Below are positions 49,919 to 58,417 of a DNA stretch of 64,000 bases, one piece after another. The stretch comes from Paenibacillus aquistagni (GTDB lineage Bacteria; Bacillota; Bacilli; Paenibacillales; Paenibacillaceae). The position numbers and the translations under genes are program-made. The notes under the pieces are model-generated. The model worked only from the letters and a program-made list of their open reading frames with translations. It was not told the origin of the DNA and ran no database searches. Where the stretch lies: the NCBI RefSeq assembly GCF_900177815.1, contig NZ_FXAZ01000001.1, positions 868,001 to 932,000 on the forward strand. Direction: 5' to 3'. The first letter of the stretch is position 1; each line of letters opens with the position of its first letter.

Positions 49919-51505
49919 TTAGACTGGCCGTGTCTCAGGCCAGTGCAGCTCAATGCCATATTTGACCAGCATCTGCTGATAGGAAGCAAGTTTGCTTGCA
50001 TCTTGACGAACATCACGCGGTGTTAGGTTATTGTTCAGGCAGTATGCTGCACAGAGTGCAGCCGCTTCACCAATATTCCACTCCACTGGATGAAGCCGAT
50101 AGCAGCCGTTCGTAATATGGGTGACGCCAATGTTCTTGGCCGCAGCAAGCACATTATCCATCTTGACAGGGATCAAGCTCCCTAGAGGAATCTCAAAGGG
50201 AAGCGATGAGATATCAATATATGGGCGATTCATCGTGCTTGGATGAAGATCGATGCGATAGCAGCCGATGCCAACGGTGTCAAAGAAGGATTCTGCCTTG
50301 CCTTCTGGTCTAAGATCTGTCGCTACATGCTGTTCAAGGACTGTGAATTCCGCCTTGATTCGGCGAGATTCGCGAATGTATGGATACATCGCGAGTCCAT
50401 CGGCTGTCCCGACAACATCGGGCCTTAAGCGCAGTCCTGGATAGCCTTGTCCTCCATCGGGTCTAGGGGCCTCGGTTTGCAGCCAGTAGAGCAGGGAGAG
50501 GCTGAGCTGTTTGGCCATATATAAATGCTGCTCCCGATCCTCTGGACTTACATCAATGACGGAGCCAAGCCAGTAATCATTTTGCGGCCAGTTAACAAGC
50601 GTGATGTTGCTGTCGAATGTACCGGCTGCAAAGTGCCTTTGATCGATGATTTGCCGATATTGATAGAGAGAGAAACGCCCATGTCCTGGAAAAAGCTCAT
50701 ATTGAATCGGCTCGTTCGTTGACGGCTTCAACGCTGTGAAGCTAAGCAGATGATCTGGCCAGAAGGAGGGCTTGTAAGCCTTCCATTGCTCATAGAATGC
50801 GGGTTTCTCAATAATATGGTTTTCCTGCTCCATGTAGTCCATTGCAAAGCAATACGTGAACCCCTGCATATCCTGAGGCATTGCCTCGCCATCCACCGCA
50901 TGAGGCTCTCCTGTCTCAGCCTTCGATTCCGCGCCTGTGACATAGTCAATTCCTGCTGCAGGCAGCAGATCACCACATTCCGTTGCATCTAGGTAGAAGG
51001 GAGCTTGCAGCTTAACTGTGGCATGGGTTTCCAAGCACTTTACGATAACATGCTCCACTCGATGGTTAGCGGCTTGTGCCTGTACTAGAACATGCTTGTG
51101 CAGCACAAGCAGCTTGCCGCTATGAATGTAAGGGGCGAGCATCTGCTCAAGCACTGCCAAGGCTGCGCGAGGCTCATGGCACAATCGGCTTACGGTGCCA
51201 TTGCCTGGATTCAACTGAGCCTGTGCTCTTGAAGCGGGCTGCATGGGAAAGTAATCCCGATAGTAAGCGCGAACTTGATCCCTGAATTGCCTGTAGCTGC
51301 GGGTGCAACCGAAGGATTCAATCCAAGGATGCTCGTCAGGGGGAACCGCTTGACTGGTCAATTGTCCGCCAATCCAGGCGGTTTCCTCTGTCATAATGAC
51401 GGTTTTGCCTGCCCGCAGCGCTGCATACGCAGCCGCAGTGCCTCCTGTCCCTCCGCCGAGAATGACCAGATCTGCTTGTAAGCAGCGTTCTCTTACATGT
51501 GTCAT
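49919..51505 (-). CDS. FAD-dependent oxidoreductase (PF12831 type)
   Basis: 528 residues with N-terminal FAD-binding LVILGGGTGGTAAAYAALRA, TEETAWIGGQLTSQ, and YLDATECGDLLPAAGIDYVTG. A C-terminal VLAAAKNIGVTHITNGCYRL / EAAALCAAYCL segment is typical of the FAD_oxidored family found in sugar and polysaccharide clusters. The substrate is unknown, plausibly a sugar or uronate intermediate, in step with the neighbouring dehydrogenase and isomerase. Its start overlaps the end of the isomerase gene by four bases; 27 bases separate it from the dehydrogenase. Confidence 0.87.
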   Translation of the reverse strand: MTHVRERCLQADLVILGGGTGGTAAAYAALRAGKTVIMTEETAWIGGQLTSQAVPPDEHPWIESFGCTRSYRQFRDQVRAYYRDYFPMQPASRAQAQLNPGNGTVSRLCHEPRAALAVLEQMLAPYIHSGKLLVLHKHVLVQAQAANHRVEHVIVKCLETHATVKLQAPFYLDATECGDLLPAAGIDYVTGAESKAETGEPHAVDGEAMPQDMQGFTYCFAMDYMEQENHIIEKPAFYEQWKAYKPSFWPDHLLSFTALKPSTNEPIQYELFPGHGRFSLYQYRQIIDQRHFAAGTFDSNITLVNWPQNDYWLGSVIDVSPEDREQHLYMAKQLSLSLLYWLQTEAPRPDGGQGYPGLRLRPDVVGTADGLAMYPYIRESRRIKAEFTVLEQHVATDLRPEGKAESFFDTVGIGCYRIDLHPSTMNRPYIDISSLPFEIPLGSLIPVKMDNVLAAAKNIGVTHITNGCYRLHPVEWNIGEAAALCAAYCLNNNLTPRDVRQDASKLASYQQMLVKYGIELHWPETRPV

Positions 51506-52341
51506 CGTTTAACCTCCATTCGCTGCATCATGTTCTGAAATGCAGCCAAGCATTGTTGAATTCCTGTTCGCTCATCCTCCAGTCCTTCATACTCCAGCAC
51601 GATGCCATTGGAATAGCCATAGTCATGCAGCGCACGTAGGATCGGCTCAATCTGAGCGATTCCTTCACCTAGCACGCGCCCCTCGTAGGCAAGGCCGCTT
51701 AATGAACGGTAACGGCCGCCTTCGGTTACCGCAAAGTCCTTGAGATGAACATGATGGATGTAAGGCAGCAGCTTATGCAAGGCTTCAAGTGGATTCTCGT
51801 CTACGAGCAGGAAATTGCCTGTGTCGAAGGTAGAGCGAAGTGCGGGAGAAGCCACTTGATCGATAATGGACTGAATTTGAGTCCCCGTGCCAGCGAGCAG
51901 CCCATGGTTCTCAAGACATAAAGTAAGCCCTAATCTCTCAGCCTCATTGGCTGCGCTAGACAATCCTTCCACAATCCACTGTTGAGCCTCTTCATAGGCG
52001 ATGTCACCATTCAAATTGCCAGAGAATACTCGAATAACCTTCGCTTCGAGCGCGATAGCGATGGGGAAGGCGCATGTGATTTTGTCCAAAGCAGCTTGTC
52101 TTAGAGCAGGATCCTGATTCACAAAGTCATTCGATACTGCATAGCTTATCGCTTTCATGTCGTGCTGGTCCAAATAGCTTTTAACATCAGGAAGCTCTTC
52201 ATCGACATCCTTCCAGAACACATCAAGCAGTTCAACTTGCTTTATCCCTTGATCATGGCAATAGGATAGAAAATCAAGCACCGTCCACTGATGCTCTCTT
52301 GTTGTGCGATGAACACTCCACATGCTCAGCGTAAACTCCAT
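51502..52341 (-). CDS. Sugar phosphate isomerase/epimerase (TIM barrel)
   Basis: 279 residues of the AP-endonuclease-2-like xylose-isomerase superfamily: MEFTLSMWSVHRTTRE, KQVELLDVFWKDVDEEL, LTLCLENHGLLAG (metal-binding Glu), STFDTGNFLLVDENPLEA, HHVHLKDFAV (His/Asp ligands) and IVLEYEGLED (final Glu). It probably interconverts ketose/aldose forms or epimerises a sugar acid. The ATG at 52341 follows GGAGGG by seven bases; a TTG 15 bases upstream is less likely. First gene of the operon, divergent from an AraC regulator. Confidence 0.9.
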   Translation of the reverse strand: MEFTLSMWSVHRTTREHQWTVLDFLSYCHDQGIKQVELLDVFWKDVDEELPDVKSYLDQHDMKAISYAVSNDFVNQDPALRQAALDKITCAFPIAIALEAKVIRVFSGNLNGDIAYEEAQQWIVEGLSSAANEAERLGLTLCLENHGLLAGTGTQIQSIIDQVASPALRSTFDTGNFLLVDENPLEALHKLLPYIHHVHLKDFAVTEGGRYRSLSGLAYEGRVLGEGIAQIEPILRALHDYGYSNGIVLEYEGLEDERTGIQQCLAAFQNMMQRMEVKR

Positions 52342-52530
52342 CTTTGAACCCTCCAATCATTTAATGAGCTGACAGGCTTGCTATATTTATCTACTATTCC
52401 ATTGTAGGTGGATTCATGAAGGAAGTTTAGCGTACACCTATGACTGCTTGTGGTAGAATGATGACTATCAAGAGGATATAGAGCATTGAACATATAAGCC
52501 ATAAAAAAGGAATCGTTGGAGGAGTGTCGA

Positions 52531-53400
52531 TTGCGCTTAAGTCCCGTTATGCTTCATTCAAGCGATATGCAGTGGACTATTAAGAGAATAACGGAGCAGC
52601 CTTTTGCAGGCTATTATCATTGGCATTCTTGCTGTGAGCTATTGCTCGTTCATCAGGGGCAGGGAAGCGTCATTGTGAACCATAAGCGCTATGAGATGGA
52701 GCAGGGCATGCTGTTTTTATTCCGTCCGTTTGAGCTGCATCGCGTGCATGCCCAAATAACGCCTGAGCATCCCTATGTCCGTTCAATTATCTACGTTGAC
52801 CCCAATAGGCTTGAGCAGAAGCTGAGGGATTTCCCACTGCTGAGACGGTTTGTTACAAAGCTCTTTCAGACGCAGAATGGACAATCTTCCTTTTCTCTGT
52901 CAGCTTATCTTCCTATGATCGATTCATTATTTGCGATGCTGCTAGGTAATCCTGCATCGTTCTCGACGCTGCAGCATGAGGAAGATGCGTGGTTATGCTT
53001 GGTTCAGCTGCTCCGCATGGTGCAGGCCGCTGATCAGGATCACGAAGGGGGTACAAGTGATAGGAGCATTAAACGAATAAAGAAGGATTCGGAGCGGATC
53101 ATGAAATGGATGGAGGAGCACTATCAGGAGCCCTTTGATCTTGGGGTGCTGGCAAAAGAAATTCATCTCTCCAAATCCCATCTATCCCGCGTATTTAAGC
53201 AAGAGACGGGGAGCAGCATTTCCTCCTATCTGCTTGCGCGAAGATTAAAGGAAGCATGCAGGCTTCTTGAAGCAAGCGAATGTTCTGTTGAAGAGATTAC
53301 GAGACGAGTCGGGCTCACCAATGCCTCTTATTTTATTCAAACCTTTAAGAAGCATATAGGCGTTACGCCGTTCCAATATCGCAAGAAAGGAGGACGCTAG
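52531..53400 (+). CDS. AraC-family regulator with cupin sensor domain
   Basis: 289 residues: N-terminal cupin fold (GYYHWHSCCELLLVHQGQG, LFLFRPFELHRVHA, with its His pair) and C-terminal double helix-turn-helix (LGVLAKEIHLSKSHLSRVFK; EITRRVGLTNASYFIQTFKK; GVTPFQYRKK). The start is TTG at 52531, six bases after GGAGGAG. Divergent from the isomerase operon (189-base gap) and convergent with the GH88 gene. It probably activates both in response to the pathway's sugar. Confidence 0.9.
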   Translation: MRLSPVMLHSSDMQWTIKRITEQPFAGYYHWHSCCELLLVHQGQGSVIVNHKRYEMEQGMLFLFRPFELHRVHAQITPEHPYVRSIIYVDPNRLEQKLRDFPLLRRFVTKLFQTQNGQSSFSLSAYLPMIDSLFAMLLGNPASFSTLQHEEDAWLCLVQLLRMVQAADQDHEGGTSDRSIKRIKKDSERIMKWMEEHYQEPFDLGVLAKEIHLSKSHLSRVFKQETGSSISSYLLARRLKEACRLLEASECSVEEITRRVGLTNASYFIQTFKKHIGVTPFQYRKKGGR

Positions 53401-53464
53401 GTCCCCCTTGATCATCATCTATGGCATGTTCATGTAAGATGTCTGCAACCTGTGTTCACTTGTT

Positions 53465-54607
53465 CTAGAAAATGTGCCTCTGCCAGTTGTTCAGCTTGGC
53501 GATCGCTTCTACATAATAATAGTCCCCATAGATCAAGGATACATTCACATTCTGCTCTGCCGGCCTATGTCCAGTGCCGCCGATTAGAATGGCCTCGTGT
53601 TCCGGCTGATCCCAAGTGGCATAATGCTCTGTCAGCCCTGTCATAATGCGCTCTGCGGCTGCATGGTAAAGCTGCTGCTCTGCTGGAGGCACGCATGCTG
53701 CTATCTCAAGCAGTCCAGAAGCTGCAATCGCACCTGCTGAGCTGTCTCTAAGTTCCGGATCCAGTGCATCCGCTCGGAAGTCCCAGTATGGGACTCCATC
53801 GGCTGGCAGATTGGCAGTGAAGTAGTGTGCTATGCGCTTGGCCGCTTGCAGGTAGCGCGCTTCTCCTGTGTGGCGGTGCATATTAATGAATCCGTATAAT
53901 GCCCACGCATTGCCGCGGCTCCAAGCAGAATGCGGGCCGTACCCTTGGCCGCCAATCGCTTCAATAAATTCTCCGCTCGCTGGATCGAACGAGAGAATGT
54001 GGCAGCAAGAGCCATCCTCTCGAATGCCATACTGTAGAAAGGTGTCCGCATGCTGTACTGCAATATGCTTATACCTGGGGTCGCCTGACACACGGCTTGC
54101 CCATATTAAGAGTGACAGATTCATCATGCAATCAATAATGGCCCAGCCATACAAATCCCCATTCCATGCTCGAATAAAACGTCCCTGCGGATTAAAGCGG
54201 CTTGCCAAGGTGTCGGCTGCTTGCATCCCGATCCTTCGTGCTTCTTCGTCGCCTGTGATCTCATAATTCAATACAGCTGTTAACAAAAATTGAAAGCCGA
54301 CATCGTGATGGAGCACGGGAGGATAGTGTCCGAAGCAGGTTGCAAATCGTTGTTCCCACCCCGACGCTTTCTCCTTGTAACGCTGATCTCCTGTCATGTC
54401 GTACATGATCCAGCATAATCCGGGCCAGAAGCCGGATGTCCACCAGGCAACATTCGTATCATCATATTTGCCATCAGCGCCGGCGACATGCGGGCAGCGG
54501 TCACCGAGCTGCATAACCATCTGCTCCGTCTTTGCTTCCAGCTTGCTAAGAAGTTGACAATAGCTCCGCTGAGGAAGAGCGGTATCGCTTCCTGTGGTTT
54601 TGACCAT
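53465..54607 (-). CDS. Unsaturated glycuronyl hydrolase-like (GH88/GH105)
   Basis: About 380 residues, (alpha/alpha)6-barrel. YGWAIIDCMMNLSLLIWASR carries the catalytic Asp of the DxMMNL motif; GYGPHSAWSRGNAWALYGF and YWDFRADALDPELRDSSAGA are typical GH88 landmarks. These enzymes remove the delta-4,5-unsaturated uronic acid left by polysaccharide lyases, by vinyl-ether hydration. There is no signal peptide, so it works on imported disaccharides. The ATG at 54607 after CGGGGGTGC is chosen over a frame opening 33 bases earlier. No lyase gene or transporter for the substrate is in this subcluster. Confidence 0.88.
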   Translation of the reverse strand: MVKTTGSDTALPQRSYCQLLSKLEAKTEQMVMQLGDRCPHVAGADGKYDDTNVAWWTSGFWPGLCWIMYDMTGDQRYKEKASGWEQRFATCFGHYPPVLHHDVGFQFLLTAVLNYEITGDEEARRIGMQAADTLASRFNPQGRFIRAWNGDLYGWAIIDCMMNLSLLIWASRVSGDPRYKHIAVQHADTFLQYGIREDGSCCHILSFDPASGEFIEAIGGQGYGPHSAWSRGNAWALYGFINMHRHTGEARYLQAAKRIAHYFTANLPADGVPYWDFRADALDPELRDSSAGAIAASGLLEIAACVPPAEQQLYHAAAERIMTGLTEHYATWDQPEHEAILIGGTGHRPAEQNVNVSLIYGDYYYVEAIAKLNNWQRHIF

Positions 54608-54696
54608 GATCGAGCACCCCCGTAAGGAATTTGCCTTCATTATATCGTGGTGGGCGCTCTCGAATTGTTGCTATAACGCTAAAAAATGTTGCTATA

Positions 54697-54740
54697 TTGA
54701 CAAATTCAATAAAAATCAGATATAGTTGTCTAGGCAACTA
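54697..54740 (+). promoter_or_regulatory. marR promoter with overlapping operator
   Basis: TTGACA (54697-54702), 18 bases, TATAGT (54721-54726). The imperfect palindrome TAGTTGTCTAGGCAACTA (54723-54740) covers the -10 and start site, as expected for a MarR-type autorepressor. Confidence 0.72.
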
Positions 54741-54775
54741 ATTAGTTTAGAATTAAAGTAAGGGAAGGTATTGCT

Positions 54776-55222
54776 GTGGATCATCAATATTTGGAGCGGT
54801 CTGCTGGATTTTTGTTAGGAATCGCATACCGCCATATCTCTAATCGATTTATGCAAAAGTTGAAGCCTTACGATATAACGCCTGAGCAATGGTCTGTGCT
54901 CTATCAAGTGGTTAGCGAGCATGGTCTTATACAAAAAGAAATTGGGAATCGGACAGGAAAGGATAAGCCGACCACATCACGGCTGCTTCAGCACCTTGAA
55001 CAGAAGGGCCTTATACAACGGCAGATTGGAGAAAAGGATAAGCGATCCGTTCTTGTTGTGCCTACAGAAAAGGGGCGAGCAATCATTAAAGAAACGATTA
55101 CATACGAGATGGAGATCATTGATGAAGTGAAGCATGTGATGACAGATGAAGAGTACAATCATCTCATTGTGCTGTTAAAACAGATTAATGCGCATTTTGC
55201 GATGCTGCAGGATAAGGAATAG
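54776..55222 (+). CDS. MarR-family transcriptional regulator
   Basis: 148 residues, winged helix-turn-helix: ITPEQWSVLYQVVSEHGL, KDKPTTSRLLQHLEQKGLI (recognition helix) and wing GEKDKRSVLVVPTEKG, followed by a dimerisation helix. GTG start with AGGGAAGGT upstream. It sits 12 bases ahead of an MFS transporter and behind a palindrome covering its promoter, the usual arrangement of a ligand-released repressor of an efflux pump. Confidence 0.92.
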   Translation: MDHQYLERSAGFLLGIAYRHISNRFMQKLKPYDITPEQWSVLYQVVSEHGLIQKEIGNRTGKDKPTTSRLLQHLEQKGLIQRQIGEKDKRSVLVVPTEKGRAIIKETITYEMEIIDEVKHVMTDEEYNHLIVLLKQINAHFAMLQDKE

Positions 55223-55234
55223 GGGAGATATTCA

Positions 55235-56449
55235 TTGCAAGACACTGCACCTAGATTATGGTCCAAGTCATTTGTTTGCTTAACGTTTTGTTCATTTTTA
55301 TTGTTTCTTAATTTGCAAATGCTGCTCTCTTCCTTTCCAGCTCACGTCAAAAATCATTTTCAAGCCGATGATATTACAGTAAGTTTGGTCACGAGCTTAT
55401 TTGCAGTTTCAGCGATCATATCCAGATTTTTGACGGCCGAGCTGTTGAAGCGCATTCCACGCTCATGGCTGCTGTTTGCTGGACTGATCATAGCAGGAGT
55501 CACAACAGGCGTATATGTGTTGGCTGACACGATTAAATCCCTGCTGCTGCTGCGTGTTCTTTATGGTCTTGGCTTTGGAATATCTAGTACGATTATTCCT
55601 ACACTTGTCTCACAGATCATACCTCGAACCAGAATGGGAGAAGGGATCGGCTACTTTGGGTTGTCCACAAGCCTTGCAATGTCGATCGGACCGATGATTG
55701 GTCTTAATGTGATGAATCATGCGGGATTTGGCACATTATCTGTGCTTGGCATGACAGCAGCCCTTATCATCATCCCGGTCATGCTCCTAACGCGTTCCAT
55801 GCCAAAAGATCCTAGACAGGAAAGTGCAAGGCTTGGGATGAGCTTGCACCCCAAGCAATCCTTTAATGGCAAGCTGATTGCGCCCGCTGTGCTCAATACC
55901 TTGCTGTCGGTTACGTACAGTGGTGTGCTGAGCTTTATCGCACTATACGGACAAGAGCTTCATCTAGAACAGGTAGGGTTATTCTTTTTATTCAATGCTG
56001 TAACGATTATTTTAATACGCCCGATCTCTGGACGCGTCTTTGACAGCAAGGGACATGGCGCTGTTCTGATTCCAGCCAGCTTATGTGTAATAGCAAGCAT
56101 GGTCGTGCTGTCTATGACGACCTCTATCTATATGCTGATTGTGTCAGCCTTAATGTATGGTCTTGGCTTCGGGGCGATTCAGCCGACGATTCAAGCATGG
56201 ATGCTTCGTCTAGTGCCGCATGCTCAGCACAGCATGGCGAACAGCATGTTCTATAATTCCACGGACCTAGGCGTGGCAGGAGGAGCGCTGCTATTAGGCG
56301 TGATCTCATCCATGACGAATTACTCCACGATGTATCAATGCTCTGCTGCCTTTATGGTGCTGTTCATCATCGTTTATCTCTTGGGCAGCATGTTGAAAAA
56401 GAGCGGAAAACAAGAAACGTCATCTAAGCAGCATGATCAGGTATCGTAG
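55235..56449 (+). CDS. MFS transporter
   Basis: 404 residues with 12 transmembrane helices. A short N-terminal tail is followed by the family A-like loop FAVSAIISRFLTAELLKRIP and RVLYGLGFGISSTIIPTLV in helix 4; VFDSKGHGAVLIPA matches the inter-domain repeat. Likely drug or metabolite efflux, given its operon with a MarR regulator. Start is TTG at 55235, seven bases after GGGGAGA. The substrate is unknown. Confidence 0.88.
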   Translation: MQDTAPRLWSKSFVCLTFCSFLLFLNLQMLLSSFPAHVKNHFQADDITVSLVTSLFAVSAIISRFLTAELLKRIPRSWLLFAGLIIAGVTTGVYVLADTIKSLLLLRVLYGLGFGISSTIIPTLVSQIIPRTRMGEGIGYFGLSTSLAMSIGPMIGLNVMNHAGFGTLSVLGMTAALIIIPVMLLTRSMPKDPRQESARLGMSLHPKQSFNGKLIAPAVLNTLLSVTYSGVLSFIALYGQELHLEQVGLFFLFNAVTIILIRPISGRVFDSKGHGAVLIPASLCVIASMVVLSMTTSIYMLIVSALMYGLGFGAIQPTIQAWMLRLVPHAQHSMANSMFYNSTDLGVAGGALLLGVISSMTNYSTMYQCSAAFMVLFIIVYLLGSMLKKSGKQETSSKQHDQVS

Positions 56450-56566
56450 GTGACTTCATTGGCAAAAAGAATGGAACTGTAATATCGGGGATATCTAGAA
56501 AGGGTAAAACGGAGAAAATCAAAAATGTAATCTAAGCTAAGATATAGATGTATCCACGTATTGAAT

Positions 56567-56620
56567 GAAACGGGGCTTCTCCAAGTCGGAAATGGACGTA
56601 TGAGACAGCCCCGGTTTCAC
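56567..56620. terminator. Hairpin between converging MFS and clpP genes
   Basis: GAAACGGGGCT (56568-56578) pairs with AGCCCCGGTTTC (56607-56618, one bulge), with about 28 bases between. T-tracts are short on both strands, so efficiency is uncertain. Confidence 0.5.
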
Positions 56621-56621
56621 C

Positions 56622-57215
56622 TTATTCTAAGGTCAGAGAAGTTATGACCTCGTCGATAATCCCATACTCAAGCGCTTCTTCAGCACTCATAAATGTATCT
56701 CGATCCATATCCTTCTCGATGCGTTCAAGCGGCTGGCCTGTTCGCTCTGCGGCGATATGATTGAGCCGCTCTCTAGTCTTAATAATGCGCCTAGCAGTAA
56801 TGGCAATATCGCTTGCTTGTCCTTGTGCTCCGCCGTGAGGCTGATGGATCATGATCTCGCTGTTCGGCAGGGCACAGCGTTTGCCTTTCGTGCCCGCGAG
56901 CAGTAAGATGGCAGCAAAGGAAGCCGCGAATCCGATGCAGATCGTATGCACGGGAGCCTTCACATACTGCATCGTGTCAAAGATGGCAAAGCCCGCCGTT
57001 GTAGAGCCTCCGGGGCTGTTAATGTAGATATAGATATCTTTATCTGAATCTTCAGCATTGAGGAACAAGAGCTGGGCAATGGTGCTGTTGGCAACTTGAT
57101 CATCGATGGCGGCGCCAATAAAAATGATGCGGTCCATCAGCAGTCTTGAATAAATATCATAGGTTCGCTCACCTCGATTGGTTTGCTCCACAACATAAGG
57201 AAGCACGAAGCTCAT
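56622..57215 (-). CDS. clpP: ATP-dependent Clp protease proteolytic subunit, paralogue
   Basis: 197 residues. The catalytic triad is intact with family spacing: Ser99 in [14 protein letters not shown], His124 in [14 protein letters not shown] and Asp173 in [26 protein letters not shown] at the start binds neighbours in the heptamer. The Ser region reads GFAASFAA instead of the housekeeping GMAASMGA, as in secondary ClpP paralogues of the Bacillus cereus group and Paenibacillus. I use the ATG at 57215, nine bases from GGAG; the one at 57224 abuts it. The main clpP is expected elsewhere in the genome. Confidence 0.92.
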   Translation of the reverse strand: MSFVLPYVVEQTNRGERTYDIYSRLLMDRIIFIGAAIDDQVANSTIAQLLFLNAEDSDKDIYIYINSPGGSTTAGFAIFDTMQYVKAPVHTICIGFAASFAAILLLAGTKGKRCALPNSEIMIHQPHGGAQGQASDIAITARRIIKTRERLNHIAAERTGQPLERIEKDMDRDTFMSAEEALEYGIIDEVITSLTLE

Positions 57216-57392
57216 TATTCTCATCTCCTATCCTTGGGTTATATACTGTAAACGTAAAGACGATCATGAAAGATACGTTGTATAGGTCACACAAATAAAT
57301 AGAAGGCACGCGTATCTTTTTATTCGTTTCACTCGTTTACTGGAAAAGGGATGCATTAAATTTAAGCCGAATCAGTGTTAGGAGGGATCAAC

Positions 57393-58157
57393 ATGATGAT
57401 CCAACAACTTGAGCGCCGTCTTCATGATGATAGTGAGCGAACATTCCGATTGGATTGGCAGGCGCTTCACAGCACGTTGAACAAATACTGTACGGCGGTG
57501 ACTCGTTCTATGTCTGAAGCAGAGGACCTGGTACAAGATACGTGGCATAAAGCGATAAGAAGCGGGCAGCTATACAAGCATCCGAACGCAGAAGCATGGC
57601 TGCTAACCATCGCTCGGAATACATGGCATGATCGATTGCGCCGCAAATCCATTGAACAGCGAGCTGTTGAAGCGGGCTTCACAAAGTTTCATGACAAAGC
57701 AGAGCCTTTAGACAGCGGTCTTGCCATTGAAGGAATGCTGAATGTGCTTTTCAAGCATCTAACCAAGCAGCAGGTGGCTGTATTTATAGTAAGGGAAGTA
57801 TTTGAATATAACGTCAAGGACACAGCTATGCTGCTGCAGCTTACGGAAGGCGCAGTCAAAGCGACGCTGCTGCGTGCAAGAGCCTCTTTGACTAAGGTGA
57901 GAAGGGAACTAAGGGAGCTAGGCTGGAATGAGCCCAAGGACGAGCAAAGTAAATGGCGGCTGTATGCCTTGGCTCACGCGCTTCAGGAAGGCAATGTGTT
58001 TGAATGGCTTGCGCTTATCCATATGGATGGGATGGGTGAAATGGAGATTAGCGCAAGATCTCAACTGCTAGCCAAGCAATTGTCTGCACAGCAGAATATA
58101 AAGGCCAAGCGAATGAAGCATTCTGCTGACAATCATGTACGGATGCTGGCCGCATAA
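57393..58157 (+). CDS. Sigma-70-family (ECF-like) RNA polymerase sigma factor
   Basis: 254 residues. Region 2 reads AEDLVQDTWHKAIRSGQL and AWLLTIARNTWHDRLRRK; region 4 reads LTKQQVAVFIVREVFEYNVK then LLQLTEGAVKATLLRARASL. A 75-residue basic C-terminal tail is longer than in minimal ECF factors and does not resemble a SnoaL domain. No anti-sigma gene is adjacent: a terminator follows at once, and clpP upstream is divergent. AGGAGGG precedes the ATG at 57393. Regulation and regulon are unknown. Confidence 0.85.
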   Translation: MMIQQLERRLHDDSERTFRLDWQALHSTLNKYCTAVTRSMSEAEDLVQDTWHKAIRSGQLYKHPNAEAWLLTIARNTWHDRLRRKSIEQRAVEAGFTKFHDKAEPLDSGLAIEGMLNVLFKHLTKQQVAVFIVREVFEYNVKDTAMLLQLTEGAVKATLLRARASLTKVRRELRELGWNEPKDEQSKWRLYALAHALQEGNVFEWLALIHMDGMGEMEISARSQLLAKQLSAQQNIKAKRMKHSADNHVRMLAA

Positions 58158-58202
58158 GGTTCACCGCTTGCGTTTGATACGATGATATTCCATATCCCTT
58201 GG

Positions 58203-58235
58203 ATAACCTTCTGCTTAGGCAGGAGGTTATTTTTG
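58203..58235 (+). terminator. Intrinsic terminator of the sigma-factor gene
   Basis: ATAACCTTCTGC pairs with GCAGGAGGTTAT around TTAG (G-U tolerated), then TTTTG. Confidence 0.82.
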
Positions 58236-58285
58236 TCGTGATGTTCTTGCTAATAGACGAACAAATTGTAATGTTGATAAAAAGG

Positions 58286-58375
58286 TTGACAAGCTGCACG
58301 TGTTGTAACTATAATGGTTACATTGACACAAGGGTGTCGTTCATTAATGCGCAAGATGTAACTAATGTAGTTACA
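58286..58375 (+). promoter_or_regulatory. Strong promoter with two TGTAAC-N7-GTTACA operators
   Basis: TTGACA (58286-58291), 18 bases, TATAAT (58310-58315): both hexamers perfect. TGTAAC-N7-GTTACA at 58304-58322 has its 7-base centre over the -10; a second copy, TGTAACTAATGTAGTTACA, lies at 58357-58375, 53 bases downstream. Two copies suggest cooperative repression, possibly by an HxlR- or MarR-type regulator not encoded in the window. Confidence 0.75.
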
Positions 58376-58417
58376 ACAATATCATAATCTAATGATCCTA
58401 CTAGGAGGAATTAACAA

